Assembly: GCA_013368315.1 (NCBI GenBank)
Contig: JAACJM010000150.1
Location: 124,001-188,000 of the forward strand
Direction: 5' to 3'
DNA from: Tetrapyrgos nigripes
Lineage: Eukaryota > Basidiomycota > Agaricomycetes > Agaricales > Campanellaceae
Length of the DNA: 64,000 nucleotides
This document shows positions 11,565 to 23,812 of this stretch, piece by piece. The notes beneath the pieces were generated by a model that was not told where the DNA came from, did not search any database, and was given only the letters and a program-made list of their open reading frames with translations. The translations under genes and the position numbers were made by a program. Every line of letters begins with the position of its first letter. The stretch's first letter is position 1.

Positions 11565-13418
11565 TTTTCTTTCTTTCAAGTATCTTCTCTTTACAAAGCC
11601 AATTTAATTGATCTAGCTTTTGTAATAATAAAATCATAAAATCCCCAGCGAGGGTCAGCTTCCATCTAAAAGGCAGTAAGACTCCGTATCCGTTAAAACC
11701 TACATTCAAGCGGCCCTCCATTATGCGGACCTACCACCATTTAGACGGTCCTCAACCCGTTTTCGATGCACCCAGCTCCTAAGATGAACAGTGAAATTGG
11801 AGAGTGAGGCTTGTGGGCCGCACGAGTAAAGCTGACGATACAATCAGTTTACAGTTTGAGATTATCATGATGCGCCGCGTCGCTACAAAATCAATCACAC
11901 ACCGTTTCAGGGCAATCCGCACACGCAATCCGCCATTGTTCGTGTACTGTATGCTCGGCAGTGGCCCCAGGTCGAGGAGCGAGTTCAAACCTGTCATTAG
12001 GGTATGCGGCTTGAGTTTCCCGGACGACAGCTGTAAGCCATGCTGGAGGCTGTAGATGGATTGCAGAATGGATAGTAAAGGGTTTCGTGTGTAGGTTTTC
12101 GGTAAGTCTGGAGAAGGTAGATCGTTAATTGGAAGCGTGCTTGCCTCTGGGAGAACAAAAGGCGTGGTCATGGAGAAACTGAAATAAGTATTTGAAGGCT
12201 CTCTGAAAGTACCTTGTTTAGTGTTCCTGATGTCTTGCGCTACTCAAGACGGACTGACTGGGTTCAATGAGGCACAAACGACTGTGAAGGAAAGGAAGTC
12301 GTGAAAGATTGCCGAGCGAATGATGACTTACCTAACTAAATTTGGGCCTCGTTCTTGTGCCACGCGCAACGGTGGCCCACATTTTCCTTGTTGTGGCACT
12401 GGAAGATTCCAGAGCGAATGATGACTTACCTAATTACTGGCGTCAACTTGCCAAAGAATCTAAGTATACGAGTCCTAGCGTAGCGAGCTAGAGAATTGCC
12501 GAAATTGCGTCCTCATTCTCTAAGACCACGATTTTACGTTTGTCTGGGTGCTAGTGCTAGGGACAGACGCAGACTGTTGACTCTTGAGGCGGTCTTCCAG
12601 TCTTAGGTTGGGCTTTCATCCATTTCCAGTAGTTGCTGGATTCTGCTCAAAAGAGGAGTAGAGCAACCTGCAGGAGAAAAATAGTGTGAGTGACCAAAAC
12701 TACGCAGTGCCAGACTCCAGTATAATACCTTGAAACTGAGGAAACTTGAAGTTTAGACAAGTTTGCGTACAATGTAGATAGACCCACATCCTCTCAACTC
12801 GGAGGTTTGCTGTGTTTAAACTTGGATGGCCCGATCAAGCCAGTGAGGACGAAGTTTGAAGCTTGAAGTGGTAAAGCTATGTACCGGCCGGCGAAATACC
12901 GATGTTTGCCCGACAAATCTTCTTCACATCGGTACCATAGCGGATCAGCGGGCTGAAGAGCTCAGTCAAATCCAATTTCGTTACATTTCGTAGTGAGTAG
13001 ATAGTATGTACAAAAACATCATCTATAGCTAGTCCTACACCGTACCCATACGCCATAGAAAGGCAAAGCAAAAAAAAAAAAAAAACCAAAGATCAGAACT
13101 GTCTAGTAGTGAGTCGTACACCAACGTCGTATACATACGTCGTAAAATAAATCATGCGGAGCCGGGGGTGCGGCCCACCGTTGCTGTTGAGGGCGTGGTG
13201 AGCCAGCTTTTTGAGGTATGGAACGCGAGTGGGTCGGGTCGCCAACGAGATGAGACGAGTGCATATTTCGTAGGACCTCGAATGCGACGTGACGTTGCCA
13301 AAGGTGGGTATCAAGTTCCTTCATCCTTGACACTCCTTCATATGTCAATACTCATCCACTCGGGCCTAACCTGACCTTTTCCCGCATTTCGCGTAGCATC
13401 TCATAACCATACTTATGC

Positions 13419-15342
13419 TCATCCGTACAAAACCGCCATCTCCGCACTCACAACCCCCAACCCAACAACCGTCATAACCAATATCGGCAACATATTCCAA
13501 AACGCAAACGTCTTTTGCGTAATTTTAATCCCCTTTTGCTCCAAAATCGACTTCCACAACAATCCAGCCAACGAGGCACTAAAGGTGAAACTGACTGCAC
13601 CGATATTGCTCGCCAAGGCTAGTGCTATACCAGCTGCTCGTGTGGTATCGCTGGGAAAACCGAGAGTCGGGTCGGAGGAAGTTGCAGCGGCGCGGACGAC
13701 TTTGGTGAGGAGGATGGTACACCCGATGTTGGTACCGGCTAGATTGCAGAGTACGACGCCGAAGATGCCGATGAGCCAGACGGTAGGGTGGATAGCACGA
13801 TTGGAAGCACGGACGAGCCATAAGGCGAAGACGTCTATCCATCCTTGATGGTCAAGGGCTTCAATGAGGATGAATTGAGAAAATGCAAATGGGACGAGAC
13901 CAAAGGGTAATCGGGGAAGAGCGGTGAAAAATGTAGGGAAATGGTGTGCGAGGCGTTTGTGTAGGCGTTTGAAGCCTGCTCGCTGATTTGGGAAAAGAAT
14001 CGGTGTGGGCTCTTCTTTCGTCTTTGTCTCCTTTTTTGCCTTCTCCTTCTCCTTTTCACCCTCTCTGTCAGTCTCTGATTCAACTTCCTTCTCTCCATTG
14101 GCATGAAGGAAATCTTGTCCAACTGCGGTTGGCGTTTGCGACACGGGCAGATGAGTGCTCAGTGACGTGACGGTATTCGTGCGGTTTGTCGGTACGGCTG
14201 AAGATTCTAGGTCCTGACTCTGGCTAGTCATTGCGCGCCGGATTGCAACCAACATGGCATCGTTGCCCTCGCCTTCAGCGTCAGCATCTGACGCGCTGGC
14301 TTCCTGGTCCTGCACCTTGGGGTTGTACTTGGGTATCATCCCAGTCGAGTATCGATAATGGTCCCAACACAAGTCAAAGATGAATTTGGCTACTGCGAAA
14401 GGCAGCGTGATCATCCAGACATCCACGTTGAAGAAGCTGACAACAATGATAACAATCAGAGTTGACCCAAGAAGGGCGCTTCCAACGCATGCACTGACAG
14501 GATCATGCAAGACACTTCGAGGGTCCAAGCGTCCAATGTGTTGTAGACGTTTGGGGATATGCTTTTCGGCGCGGTACTGGAACGCCAAGGCACCAAAACA
14601 AACCACGTTACATGCCAAGAAGGGGAGAATAGTGTATGCCGTGAAAGCCACATTATTGATGGAGAAACCTTCACAGACAACCACGTTCGTTGGATTGCCA
14701 AGGAACAAAACCATACTGGCAGTGTTAGCTGCCGCAAACTCTGAAATGAGCCATGGCATGGGTTCCAAGCGGGTGGCTTCGGTGTAGTAGACCAAGAAGA
14801 CGGTTCCGGAAAGGATGACAGGGTCGTTCCCAAGCACGACGCTGAGCACAGTGAGCATGACGTAGAAATAGAAGTAGAGCTTCCATCCATTGGAGCCACC
14901 CTTATTGCTGACCCAGAACGCAGCAGATCGTAGAATACCGGTGACGTCGAGTGTAATGGCCATGTAAGCAAGGGAGAAGAACAGAATGAGGATGTTGTAT
15001 GGTTTGACGCCATCTGGTGGCAAAAGGATTCTAAGACTGAAGTTTGACCCGAGTAAAGACATTACTGACCTGTACCGACGATCCCGTTCCGAATCTTTGA
15101 AAAATCATGAGTAAGCTTTTGAGCGATGAACGACTCGCAAGACTCACCTGCGTAGGACCCAAACATTGAGCTGCCCATAATATTGCTATTGTGGCGATAG
15201 GTGCAGTGGTGAGGTTGATTGGTATCCGTCTTTTTCCAAGGTAGGGCAGCCGTACGGGTATTGACACAGAGCGTATAACCACTGCAATGGACAGGATGAA
15301 GAGAATGAGCGTTACGATGGAGAACCGGGTTATCGATGCCAT
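13419..15342 (-). CDS. ArsB/CitMHS-like ion transporter of the IT superfamily
   Basis: Start at 15342 (MASITRFSIVTLILF). Exon 1 ends at ...AAQCLGPTQ; a small second exon encodes IRNGIVGT; the acceptor 'gccaccag' near 15010 joins it to DGVKPYNILILFFSLAYMAI, after which one long exon runs to the stop at 13419. The protein has about ten to twelve hydrophobic segments in two halves. They are separated by an acidic and basic hydrophilic loop (Glu/Lys-rich stretch around 14020-14110) that probably faces the cytoplasm. Conserved family patches include FLGNPTNVVV and NLAGTNIGCT. Members move anions such as arsenite or citrate, or Na+, across the plasma or vacuolar membrane; the substrate is not determinable here. 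Confidence 0.85.
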
Positions 15343-15894
15343 AGTGGGCCACAGGAAGCAGAAATCCTCCCGAACCCTTAAATACTCCCCAGGTGTGCAG
15401 GCGTCACTGATGGGTGCTGGAGTTCCAAAAATACAAAACTACAGCTTCTTATACCCAATCAAGAATGAATTGTCTACACCACTTGACAATAAACGCATAC
15501 AAAGAGATATCAGATGGTAACAAAAAAAGCTCTGAAAATGGTCCATACCTTGTCAAAGGTCTCCTTGTAGACGGACGTCCACAGCCAATCTACAGCAAGC
15601 AGCGCTGACTCCCGAGTTGGCACTGAGCAAACGGAAATAGCAACAGCGCTGTCAGATCACGTGCTGACAGCTCCACGTTTACAACTCAAGGATGCGCGCT
15701 TAGGGATTAACGTTCGGCTAAACCCTGGGCTAAGCGCTGAAATGAGGCAGCTTGCTCTCGTCCTCCATGTACTATGGCCTTTCCAAGATACCTCAAGAAC
15801 AAGTATGCCAGGCCCTTGCCATCTCATAGGCATGCTGCTCCCAGTGCTCCCTGGTACGTCACAGTGTCATTTGCAATGACTGGACGGAAGAAAA
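15343..15894. other. Divergent promoter region between the transporter and CorA-like genes
   Basis: About 550 bp separate two head-to-head genes. Some short frames occur, none supported. No clear TATA box was identified. If the CorA-like gene has an additional 5' exon it would lie here. Confidence 0.4.
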
Positions 15895-18276
15895 ATGACC
15901 TGCAAAAATTCAAATAGGCCGTGGATAAATTTGCATGATGGTAAGCCCCTTTGCCTCCGTGTTTTAGCTCCGCACCCTCATTTCAAAGCAGAAATCGACC
16001 CGACCATCCTCAGCTCTGGTGCTCCCCCAATCCCAGACCTTTGCAACCACGAAAACTGTGGCGGATGCTGGCGTGGTTATCCCCAGTCTAGGTTCCCTAA
16101 TTGGACGGACTCTCAGGTCCGACGGAGCGGAATATACAAGGCCATTCATAATTACAGGAAGGAACTAACGTGTACGATACTTCTCGTCGATGTGGACAAC
16201 AAAGGCCTCTTTAGAGACTCAGGAGAGATTGGGGTGACGGACGAGCAAAAGGACATTGATGACTTTTGGGAGAAATTGACGAAAGGCGGGGTACGTTGAT
16301 ATTTGGTCTTTGTCTCTTCGCGGGCAATTTTGACATCCATTTAGCGCCCGGATAACCTCAGAGTACGAGCTCTGTTCGTCGAAAATATGACGGGCCCAGT
16401 GCTTCAAATGTTGGGTGCAAAGTGCGTAATAAACACTACTTCCGGCTAGTACGGAGTCTGACTAAAACGTTTGCTTCAGTTACAACATCGAGCCCTTCTT
16501 CTTCTCTTCCTCGATCAAATGGATACCTTCCCGCTTTCAGGAAGAGGTACAGGAAAAGAGAGGAGACCGTACGTCTATCCCAGCTTTATTGTGAATATAT
16601 GCAATTGACCTCGGATTTGTCTTAGACATCACTATTACACTCACGTTCCTTCGCACAGAGCCAGGCGTAGCTGAGGATGAGGAGTCCATCTCTACCCGTC
16701 AAACGTTATTATTGGACTCTGGTGAAGACGACATCTTCTATCAAGAGGAGCAGATCATAGATACCCAAAGACCTCTGTACCTTGCAGCAGGTGAGTTCAT
16801 ACTCCATTATTTGTACCCTTCATATTGTAACTAATCCGATTTTACTCTCCTTCTCATCGCAGAGGACGGCGCCAACTGCTCTCTCCTCATTGACCTACTC
16901 TCCGTCCACCTCATTCGCAACTCCGAGGGCAATACAATAATATCTTATCACCATATCGACGAGGACGCGACCAAGGCGCGATATCTTCATGAGCGAATTC
17001 GGTTTGCTGGTATGGGCAATTTCACCGCATGTGTTTTTTGTTCCTAATTTGTCGGTATTTACATAAATGCAGGTCAATCCGTCTACTGGCAAAGCATCTT
17101 TCAAAAATCTCCCGACCCTACCTTTCTGCTATTGGTCTTCATATGGCACGCGATGTATGCTTGGGATGAGGCACTCGAGACATTGTATAACCATATATGC
17201 TGGATGGTACGCCTTCATAAATTCATCTAGTATTTGCCAATGAAGCTGACTGTACACTTTTTTCTGTAGGAATCCGAAGTCATGGCCAGCTCCAAAAACA
17301 TGCACTTGACGCGCTCTCTCCATGTAATTAGGGCGCATCATTTGCACTATTCCTCCCTCCTCGAAGACTTTCACAAATCCGTAGAATTCATCTGGAAAAC
17401 TCCCAACCCCGCTATGGACGATCCCTCCATTCCCGAAAACGTTAAAATCTATTCGAGAAAACTCTTAGAAAAAGAGTGTAACAACCTCAAAATTGAGATA
17501 GAGAGGTTAGAAGCGATGAGGAGTATGCAGGATAAGAGGTTGAAGAATGTGATGAATTTGGTTTTTAGTACGGTTAATATTGGGGATTCGAAGAAGATGC
17601 AGGAGTTGACTGAGGCGGCGGTCAGGGATAGTGCTGGTATGTGATCCATTGGCCTTCATTGATTGACTGAAGTCGCTGACGCTTGTTGATTTGACAGCGG
17701 TATGTATTGACTTCTTCGTTGTATCTTGAGGTCTTGCAAGCAAAAAAACTCATGAAAACGTGCTCCTCGTCAGATGAAACAAATTGCATATCTTTCCATG
17801 ATCTTCCTCCCTGCATCTTTTGTCGCTGTGCGTCTGTCTATCTTTTCATATATGTCTTCACCTACTGACACCTCGTATCTTCATCTCTTCTTCCGTATAC
17901 ATAGGCCGTCTTTGGCATGAACGTCAAAGAAATAGCAGATGGCGGCCAAGGAACCCTCCCCATTTACTTCGAAACCGCTCTACCCCTCACAGCAGTAACC
18001 ATCTGGATCGTGATGGCATTCCAATCCAAACACCTCTTCCGTGACGCACGAAATGAAAATGGAAAATATAATTTCTGGATGAGACTGGCTTGGCCGGTTA
18101 TTCTGTTTAGGTCGGTGTTTGGCTTGGGCCAGAACAAGACTCCGAAGGAAGCTGAGCCGACGGAGAAGAGCATTAGGGACGATCCTCTGAGTCCTGGGTT
18201 CGGAGATTTTGAGAATGGGATGAGGGAAGGCCCGAGGTTGAATAGGGAGGTGAGGGTGGATATACAGCCGAGGTAG
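15895..18276 (+). CDS. CorA-like (Mg2+ transporter-type) membrane protein with GMN motif
   Basis: Chosen start: ATG 15895; a 48-bp intron (gtaagcccc...tttcaaag) then joins ...INLHD to AEIDPTILSS. About ten short introns follow. The long N-terminal cytoplasmic part contains HHIDEDATKARYLHERIRF and a helical region (EKECNNLKIEIERLEAMRSM) typical of the stalk. The pore signature GMN is encoded at 17914-17922 after ...SMIFLPASFVAAVF, and a second transmembrane helix (ALPLTAVTIWIVMAF) follows. This two-helix, C-terminal architecture matches CorA-type pentameric channels. Basidiomycetes have many such divergent members, so Mg2+ as substrate is inference. Stop TAG at 18274-18276. No frame lesion was found. 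Confidence 0.87.
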
Positions 18277-18545
18277 TATGATGGCGGGAAAGTGGTTGGA
18301 CACAGGTTCTGCTCCGGAAGACATCTATAACGGTATCTATAAAATGTCTGGACACTGCACATACTATCTTCTCATTGCTCATGTAGACTGGAATTAGGAT
18401 GTTGTATTGTTATGTGTTACTTGCTTGATTTGCTGACGAATTGTACGCTGGCTTAACGAATACATTCTCATGTTTAACTCATCTTATCATTGTTTCAAGT
18501 GGACTTGGATGAACTCAAAAGTATGAGTGTTCGGCCTACAGGTCA

Positions 18546-20799
18546 TTACCATAACTTCCTCTTCGCCACCTCAAGCATGGCATTCACATCTTCTGATCGT
18601 GGTACAATGTTACATTGGAATGGAGCGGGACGTCTGTTCATGTCGCATTCAATAGTGAACCAAGAAATTGGAGCAAGGAATGGCGACTTACACCGCAACT
18701 CCTTCGTCTAAAAGTTTCATAGCTGAAGGAACAATTTCGGCTCCTGTTTTATCGTATGCAGGCTCAATACTTGCCGCCCAAAGGAACGACGCAATATCAA
18801 TAAACAATGCTTGGTTAGCAAGATTGAGCCCAACGCAGATTCTGAACCACATGATATGAGTATAACAAGACATCCAAGCTACAGACACTGGACTTACCGT
18901 CGACCAAATCCATAAGAAGCATGCCCTTCGTTGCCAGTTTCTGCTGGAACGACGTCAACCGTACCGGTCTCGTCCAGGTATCCCTCAGGACGGAATTCAT
19001 CGTGATCAGGGAAGACAGTCGGGTCGTGGTTTATTGCCCAGATATTTGCGAAGACCAGGCTACCTTCAGGAATGAAGTACCCTTCGTAAAAATCGTCCTA
19101 GGATCATTCAGGGCAAGGGTTCCTGCGGCCGCACACGTGCAAACAGACGTACCTTCATTACTCTTCTGGGCACTCCTAAAGGTGTCACCGGCCTCCATCT
19201 CAGTACCTCCTTAATAATAGCCCGAATGTATGGAAGTTGAGCCTGATCTTGAAATATTGGGAGCCTATCTCGTCCCACTACTGCGTCGATTTCTGCTTGG
19301 GCTTTCTTCATGACGTCAGGATATAACCGCATCGCCAGAACGAAAACTGTGAGGGCTCCTGCGGTCTAAAATGAGGATCAGCGCTAAAGCCTAATGAAAT
19401 GCGGAAGTGTGAATAGCTAACTGTTTCAGTTCCAGCTGCACTACGAAGAAGACCATTAGTGGGATCAGCACTGGCAAGTCAGCTCCCAGCGAAACACATA
19501 CAGCATCGTGCCTGCCAACCAACTCGCTTCTTTTGGACTGAGCTGGTTTGGCTTCTGCTCAATGAGAGTAGCGGCAAAGCTCGGTTTTGCTTGTCCGGCA
19601 TTCTATCCAGAACGGTTAGTACGGATCCGAACCAACACACAAGTATTCACCAACCATTTGGCTTTTAACTTTAGCCAGCAATCCTTGGAACATTGCAGTT
19701 TGCTTGCGATGCCATTCCATCCCCTCCTTCTTCCACGGTGCCAGAGCCTCGGGCAAATGTTTCATGATCGGCAAGATTTCGACGAGGTATGAACCTGGCA
19801 TAGCTGCACGGGTAAGTCGGTGGACGAAATCCTGCCCAGGAAACGCATCAGTTCGCACTCAAAAACGACTACGCCGTAGAAGACCATGCAAAGAAGCTTA
19901 CATTAATTCGCGCAACCAATGGGTCATCTTTAGATTTAATGGATTCCATACCATAGACAGCGGTGAAAACTGTAGACGCTGCTGACCTAAAACACCATTC
20001 TACTTCAGATGAGTTGATGATGCATTTCCATGCAAAATATATTTACCTCTCCAGATGATCAGCCCATGAATTGGGATCCTTAAGCACGTTATCGACCAGA
20101 ACGGCGGCGTCCTTCTCTTGTAGAGGTTGATATGCTTCTGCCGCACGAACATTGAGCCCTTCGTACGCTGCCTTTCTCATTTTTCGCCATCTGTAGCACT
20201 CGATGTTAGTAAGGCCAATCCACCAGGCAGAAAGTTTGCTGCTCACAAATCCCCGTATCCACAGAAACTAATTACCAAATTTCTGGTAAGAATTTCTCCA
20301 GCCATTATGAACCTGTAAATAGACGGTAAATGAGATCCCGAGCCGTCTGAATATGACACCAATGAGGTCTGACCGAGGACGATCGCTGTATATCGTCGAA
20401 CGACGTTCTATAGCCAATCCATGAATATTAACCAAACAGAAGCCTAAAGACTAAAGTGAACGCACCTAACAAATCTCCAGTCACTTTATGCGAATTAAGA
20501 ACAACCAACTTTTGTCCAGCAATATTGAGCGAGAAAATGGGACCTGCGAGGATCATGAGCTCGGGTTTGCTTTGCAAATTGAAAGTCATACCAAATTCCT
20601 CCTTCCATTCCGTAAAACGGCGGAACTGTTGGGTCTTTGGTAGCTGAAAGACATTGCCCAGGACGGGGAGACCTTTGGGTCCAGGAGGAAGGTTATGTTT
20701 CGGTTTGTAGAAGATGAGTACAACCAAAGTCACTGATACAACGAGGGCAAGGGTTCTCCAAGGGTCAAAATGCAAGGATTCCACGTCGAAGTGGAACAT
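18546..20799 (-). CDS. Cytochrome P450 monooxygenase, paralogue A
   Basis: Starts at 20799 (MFHFDVESL) with an N-terminal membrane anchor and the hinge [12 protein letters not shown]. The oxygen-binding I-helix motif AAGTET comes from two exons near 19440. The K-helix motif EVLRWRP is near 19200 and the haem loop is YGFGRRICVG, split by an intron after the second Arg near 18895. Stop TAA is at 18546-18548. The protein is of normal P450 size (about 500 residues) with roughly a dozen short introns whose positions are shared by all six paralogues here. It would be an ER-bound, reductase-dependent oxygenase; the substrate is unknown. First of four copies in the same orientation, about 370 bp from the next. 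Confidence 0.9.
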
Positions 20800-20935
20800 G
20801 GTGAGCTGAAAGCGAAGTGGGATTGTCGCCAAAGGAAAGGTGCCTATCCTCCGCCTTATGTACGTTATGCATGTAAGCTGGGAGCAAACTTCAATACAAA
20901 TCTTGACGTGCTTGCTTGTCATAGCTGGAGAGAGT

Positions 20936-21130
20936 CTTCTTGAAATTTGAAGTCTGATGACAATATTGCATGACAGTTAGCAGGTTGAGCTGCACCTCTA
21001 GCGTTATGGCACGTCAAGTCGCCCAAACACGAGTTGTGGTGGGGATAATAAGTATCCATCGTGTATCTGCTACTGCACTTGTAAACCTCAACGGTATGAA
21101 GTAGCTAAGCGAGTATTCAGAGGACACCCA
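20936..21130. repeat. Intergenic repeat between P450 A and B
   Basis: The segment containing 'gcacgtcaagtcgcccaaacacgagttgtgg' and 'gcacttgtaaacctcaacggtatg' recurs at about 23610-23800 and 27290-27480. It lies each time upstream of one P450 and downstream of the next, so it was copied with the gene unit. Confidence 0.75.
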
Positions 21131-21171
21131 GTATGTCTAGGGAAGTAGTACGTCGCTCAAAAAAGTCGTCG

Positions 21172-23449
21172 TCAGATGTTAACGGGCCGAAGGTCATCAC
21201 CAAACTTCCTCTTCGCCTCCTCAAGTACGGCATTCACATCCTCTGATCGTGGTACAATGTTGCATTTGAACGGAACAGGACGACTGCATGCGACATCTTA
21301 GTAAATTCAAAAATGGGGATAGAGGGTGACGACTTACACCACTATGCCCTCGTCTAAAAGTTCCATAGATGAAGGAATGATTTCGGCTCCTGTTTCATCA
21401 TATGCAGGTTCAATACTCCCAGCCCAAAGCAGGGACGCAATGTCGATAAACAACGTTTGATTAGCAAGATTGAGCCCAGCACAAATTCTGAATCGCAGAA
21501 AGTGAGTATAGAAGACATCCAAAGAACTACAGACATAGATCTACCGTCGACCGAATCCAAAAGAAACATGTCCTTGATTGCGAGAATCTGTTGGGGTGAT
21601 GTTGACAGTACCTGTCTCGCCCAGGAATCTTTCAGGACGGAATTCATCATGGTCAAGGAACATAGTCGGGTCGTGGTTCATTGCCCAGATGTTTCCGATG
21701 ACCATGCTGCCTTTAGGAATGAAGTACCCTTCGTAAAAGTCATCCTAGGGTCTTTTCGTATAGATTATTCCTACGAAAGCCAAGTGCAAGTTTACGTATC
21801 TTCATTGCTCTCCGAGGCAGTCCTAGGGGTGCTATAGGTCTCCATCTCAATACCTCCTTAACAATGGCCTGGATGTATGGAAGATGATCCTTATCTTCAA
21901 ATGTTGGAAGCCTGTCTCGTCCCACTACAGCATCAATTTCTGCTTGAGCTTTCTTCATGACGCTGGGGTATAATCGCATAGCGAGGATGAAAACAACGAG
22001 TGCAGCTGCGGTCTGGAATGAGACTCAGCAAAGAAAAATATACAGTGGAATGTGAAGTGATGACTAACGGTTTCAGAACCAGCCAAACTACGCAAGAGAC
22101 GATTAATGAGATCGGTGGGTCAACTTTCACTGGCAATAGAACACAAACAACATTGCAGCTGCCAACCAACTAGCCTCAGGTGTACTGAGCTGGCCTGACT
22201 TTCGCTCTTGAAGGAGCCCTGCAGCAAAAGTTGGTTTTGCTTGTCCGGCGTTCTGCTCAGAACACTGACTCAACTATGTCCATACTAACAAGGAACAAGG
22301 ATTCACGAACCACTCTACTCTGAACGTCATCCAGAAATCCTTGGAACATAGCCGTATCCTTGCGGTACCATTCATTCCCTTCCTTCTTCCACGGTGCCAA
22401 AGCCTCGGGCAAATATTTCATGATCGGCAAGAAATCAACGAGGAATGAACCTGGCAGAGCCGCGCGGGTAAGCCTGTGCATGCAGTCCTGGTCACAAACA
22501 CATCAATTCGCGCTCAAAAGAACAATGTCGTAGAAAACTCTGTCATAGAGCTTACATACATTGATTCGCGCAATCAATGGGTCATCTTTGGATTTAATGG
22601 ATTCCATACCATAAACAGCCATTAAAACCATGGATGCAGCTGATCTGAACCCAATTTCAGCAAATACTTGGGTGGGGTGATGTATAAAAAGGTGATCTAC
22701 CTCTTCAATTGATCATCCCATGAATTAGGATCCTGAAGCAAGTTATGGACAAGAACGGTGGCTTCCTTCTCTTGTATAGGCTGATAGGCTTCTGAAGCAC
22801 GAATATTAAACCCTTCGTGCGCTGCCTTTCTCAGTCTTCGCAATCTTTAGCACTCAATGTTAATTGGTCCAATCCAACGCGCAGAAACTTTGCCACTCAC
22901 AAATCTCCGTATCCACAGAAGGGAAGCACCAGACCTCCAGTAAGAATCTCCCCTGCCATTATGAACCTGCAAGTAGATTGGAAATGAGATCCCGAGCTGT
23001 CTGGACAACACCATTACAATCTGACCGAGGGCGATCACTGTATATCGTCGAACGACGGTCTATAACCAACCTATAAATATGAATATTGACCCAAACAAAA
23101 ACCTGATGGGCGCACCGAACAAATCTAAAGTCACTTTATGCGAATTGAGCACAATCATGGTTTGTCCGGCCAGATTGAGCGAGAAGATGGGACCTGCGAG
23201 AATTATGAATGTTGGATTACTTTGCAAGTTGAAGGTCATACCGAATTCCTCCTTCCATTCCGTAAAACGGCGGAACTGCTGGATCTTTGGTAGCTGAAAG
23301 ACATTTCCCAGAACAGGAAGACCTTTGGGTCCAGGAGGCAGTGTACGCTTTGGCTTGTAGAAGATGCGGACGACCAAAGTCACTAGGATGAACAGGGCAA
23401 GGCTTTTCCAATGGCCAAAATCCAAGGATTCCACGTTGAAGTGGAACAT
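21172..23449 (-). CDS. Cytochrome P450 monooxygenase, paralogue B
   Basis: Starts at 23449 ([11 protein letters not shown]), anchor helix then [12 protein letters not shown]. Exon by exon the frame is open: [35 protein letters not shown], then the I-helix FLAGSETT (the 'gttgtttgtg' donor gives MF|LAGSET), EVLRWRP, and haem loop FGFGRRICAG near 21490-21550. It ends in DDLRPVNI with stop 21172-21174. The usual Trp of the GDLW motif is Leu here, as in copy C. The role is the same class of ER monooxygenase as copy A. Appears functional on sequence, but W to L and the unusual GT-TT donor would merit transcript support. Confidence 0.87.
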
Positions 23450-23609
23450 AGTAAGCTAGAAGCAAAGTGGGATTGTCGCCAAAGGAAAGGTGCCTATCGT
23501 CGCGGATCCTCCGCCTTATGTACGTTGTGTACGTTTTACATGTGTGCAAACTTCTCGGTGCACTTCAATACAAATCTTGACGTGCTTGGGTGTCACGTCG
23601 GAGAGGATC

Positions 23610-23800
23610 TTCCTTGAATGTTGAGGTCTGCTGACATGGGACGACAGTTAGCAGGTTGGGCTACGCCTTTTGTGTTGTAGCACGTCCAGTCGCCCAAGCA
23701 CGAGTTGTGATGAGTTTTAATAAATACGAATCTTGTATGAGCTACTGCACTTCTACAACCTCAAAAGTATGTAGTTAAGCGAGTGTTCCGAGTACAGAGT
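23610..23800. repeat. Intergenic repeat between P450 B and C
   Basis: Second copy of the P450 spacer: 'gcacgtccagtcgcccaagcacgagttgtgatg' and 'gcacttctacaacctcaaaagtatg', same order as at 20936-21130. Confidence 0.75.
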
Positions 23801-23812
23801 GTCTAGAGAAGT

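Larger units (their letters stand above)
10090..13260. repeat. ~2 kb tandem duplication, copy 2, split by a hAT element
   Basis: This copy begins at 'gatgaccctctcccgtact' (10090-10115), is interrupted by the transposon at 10124-11261, and resumes at 11262 with 'tatacaagcgagtaagccc'. Relative to copy 1 it carries a local ~98-bp insertion at about 12338-12434, flanked by a repeated 'gagcgaatgatgacttacctaa'. The end is near 13260, just before the transporter gene's 3' end. Confidence 0.8.

Noticed and set aside
8581..12171. Parallel minus-strand ORFs in both repeat copies (8581-8985 and 11779-12171)
   Set aside because: They align because the DNA is duplicated, but the differences mostly change amino acids, the ends differ, and no family is recognisable, so I do not call them genes.
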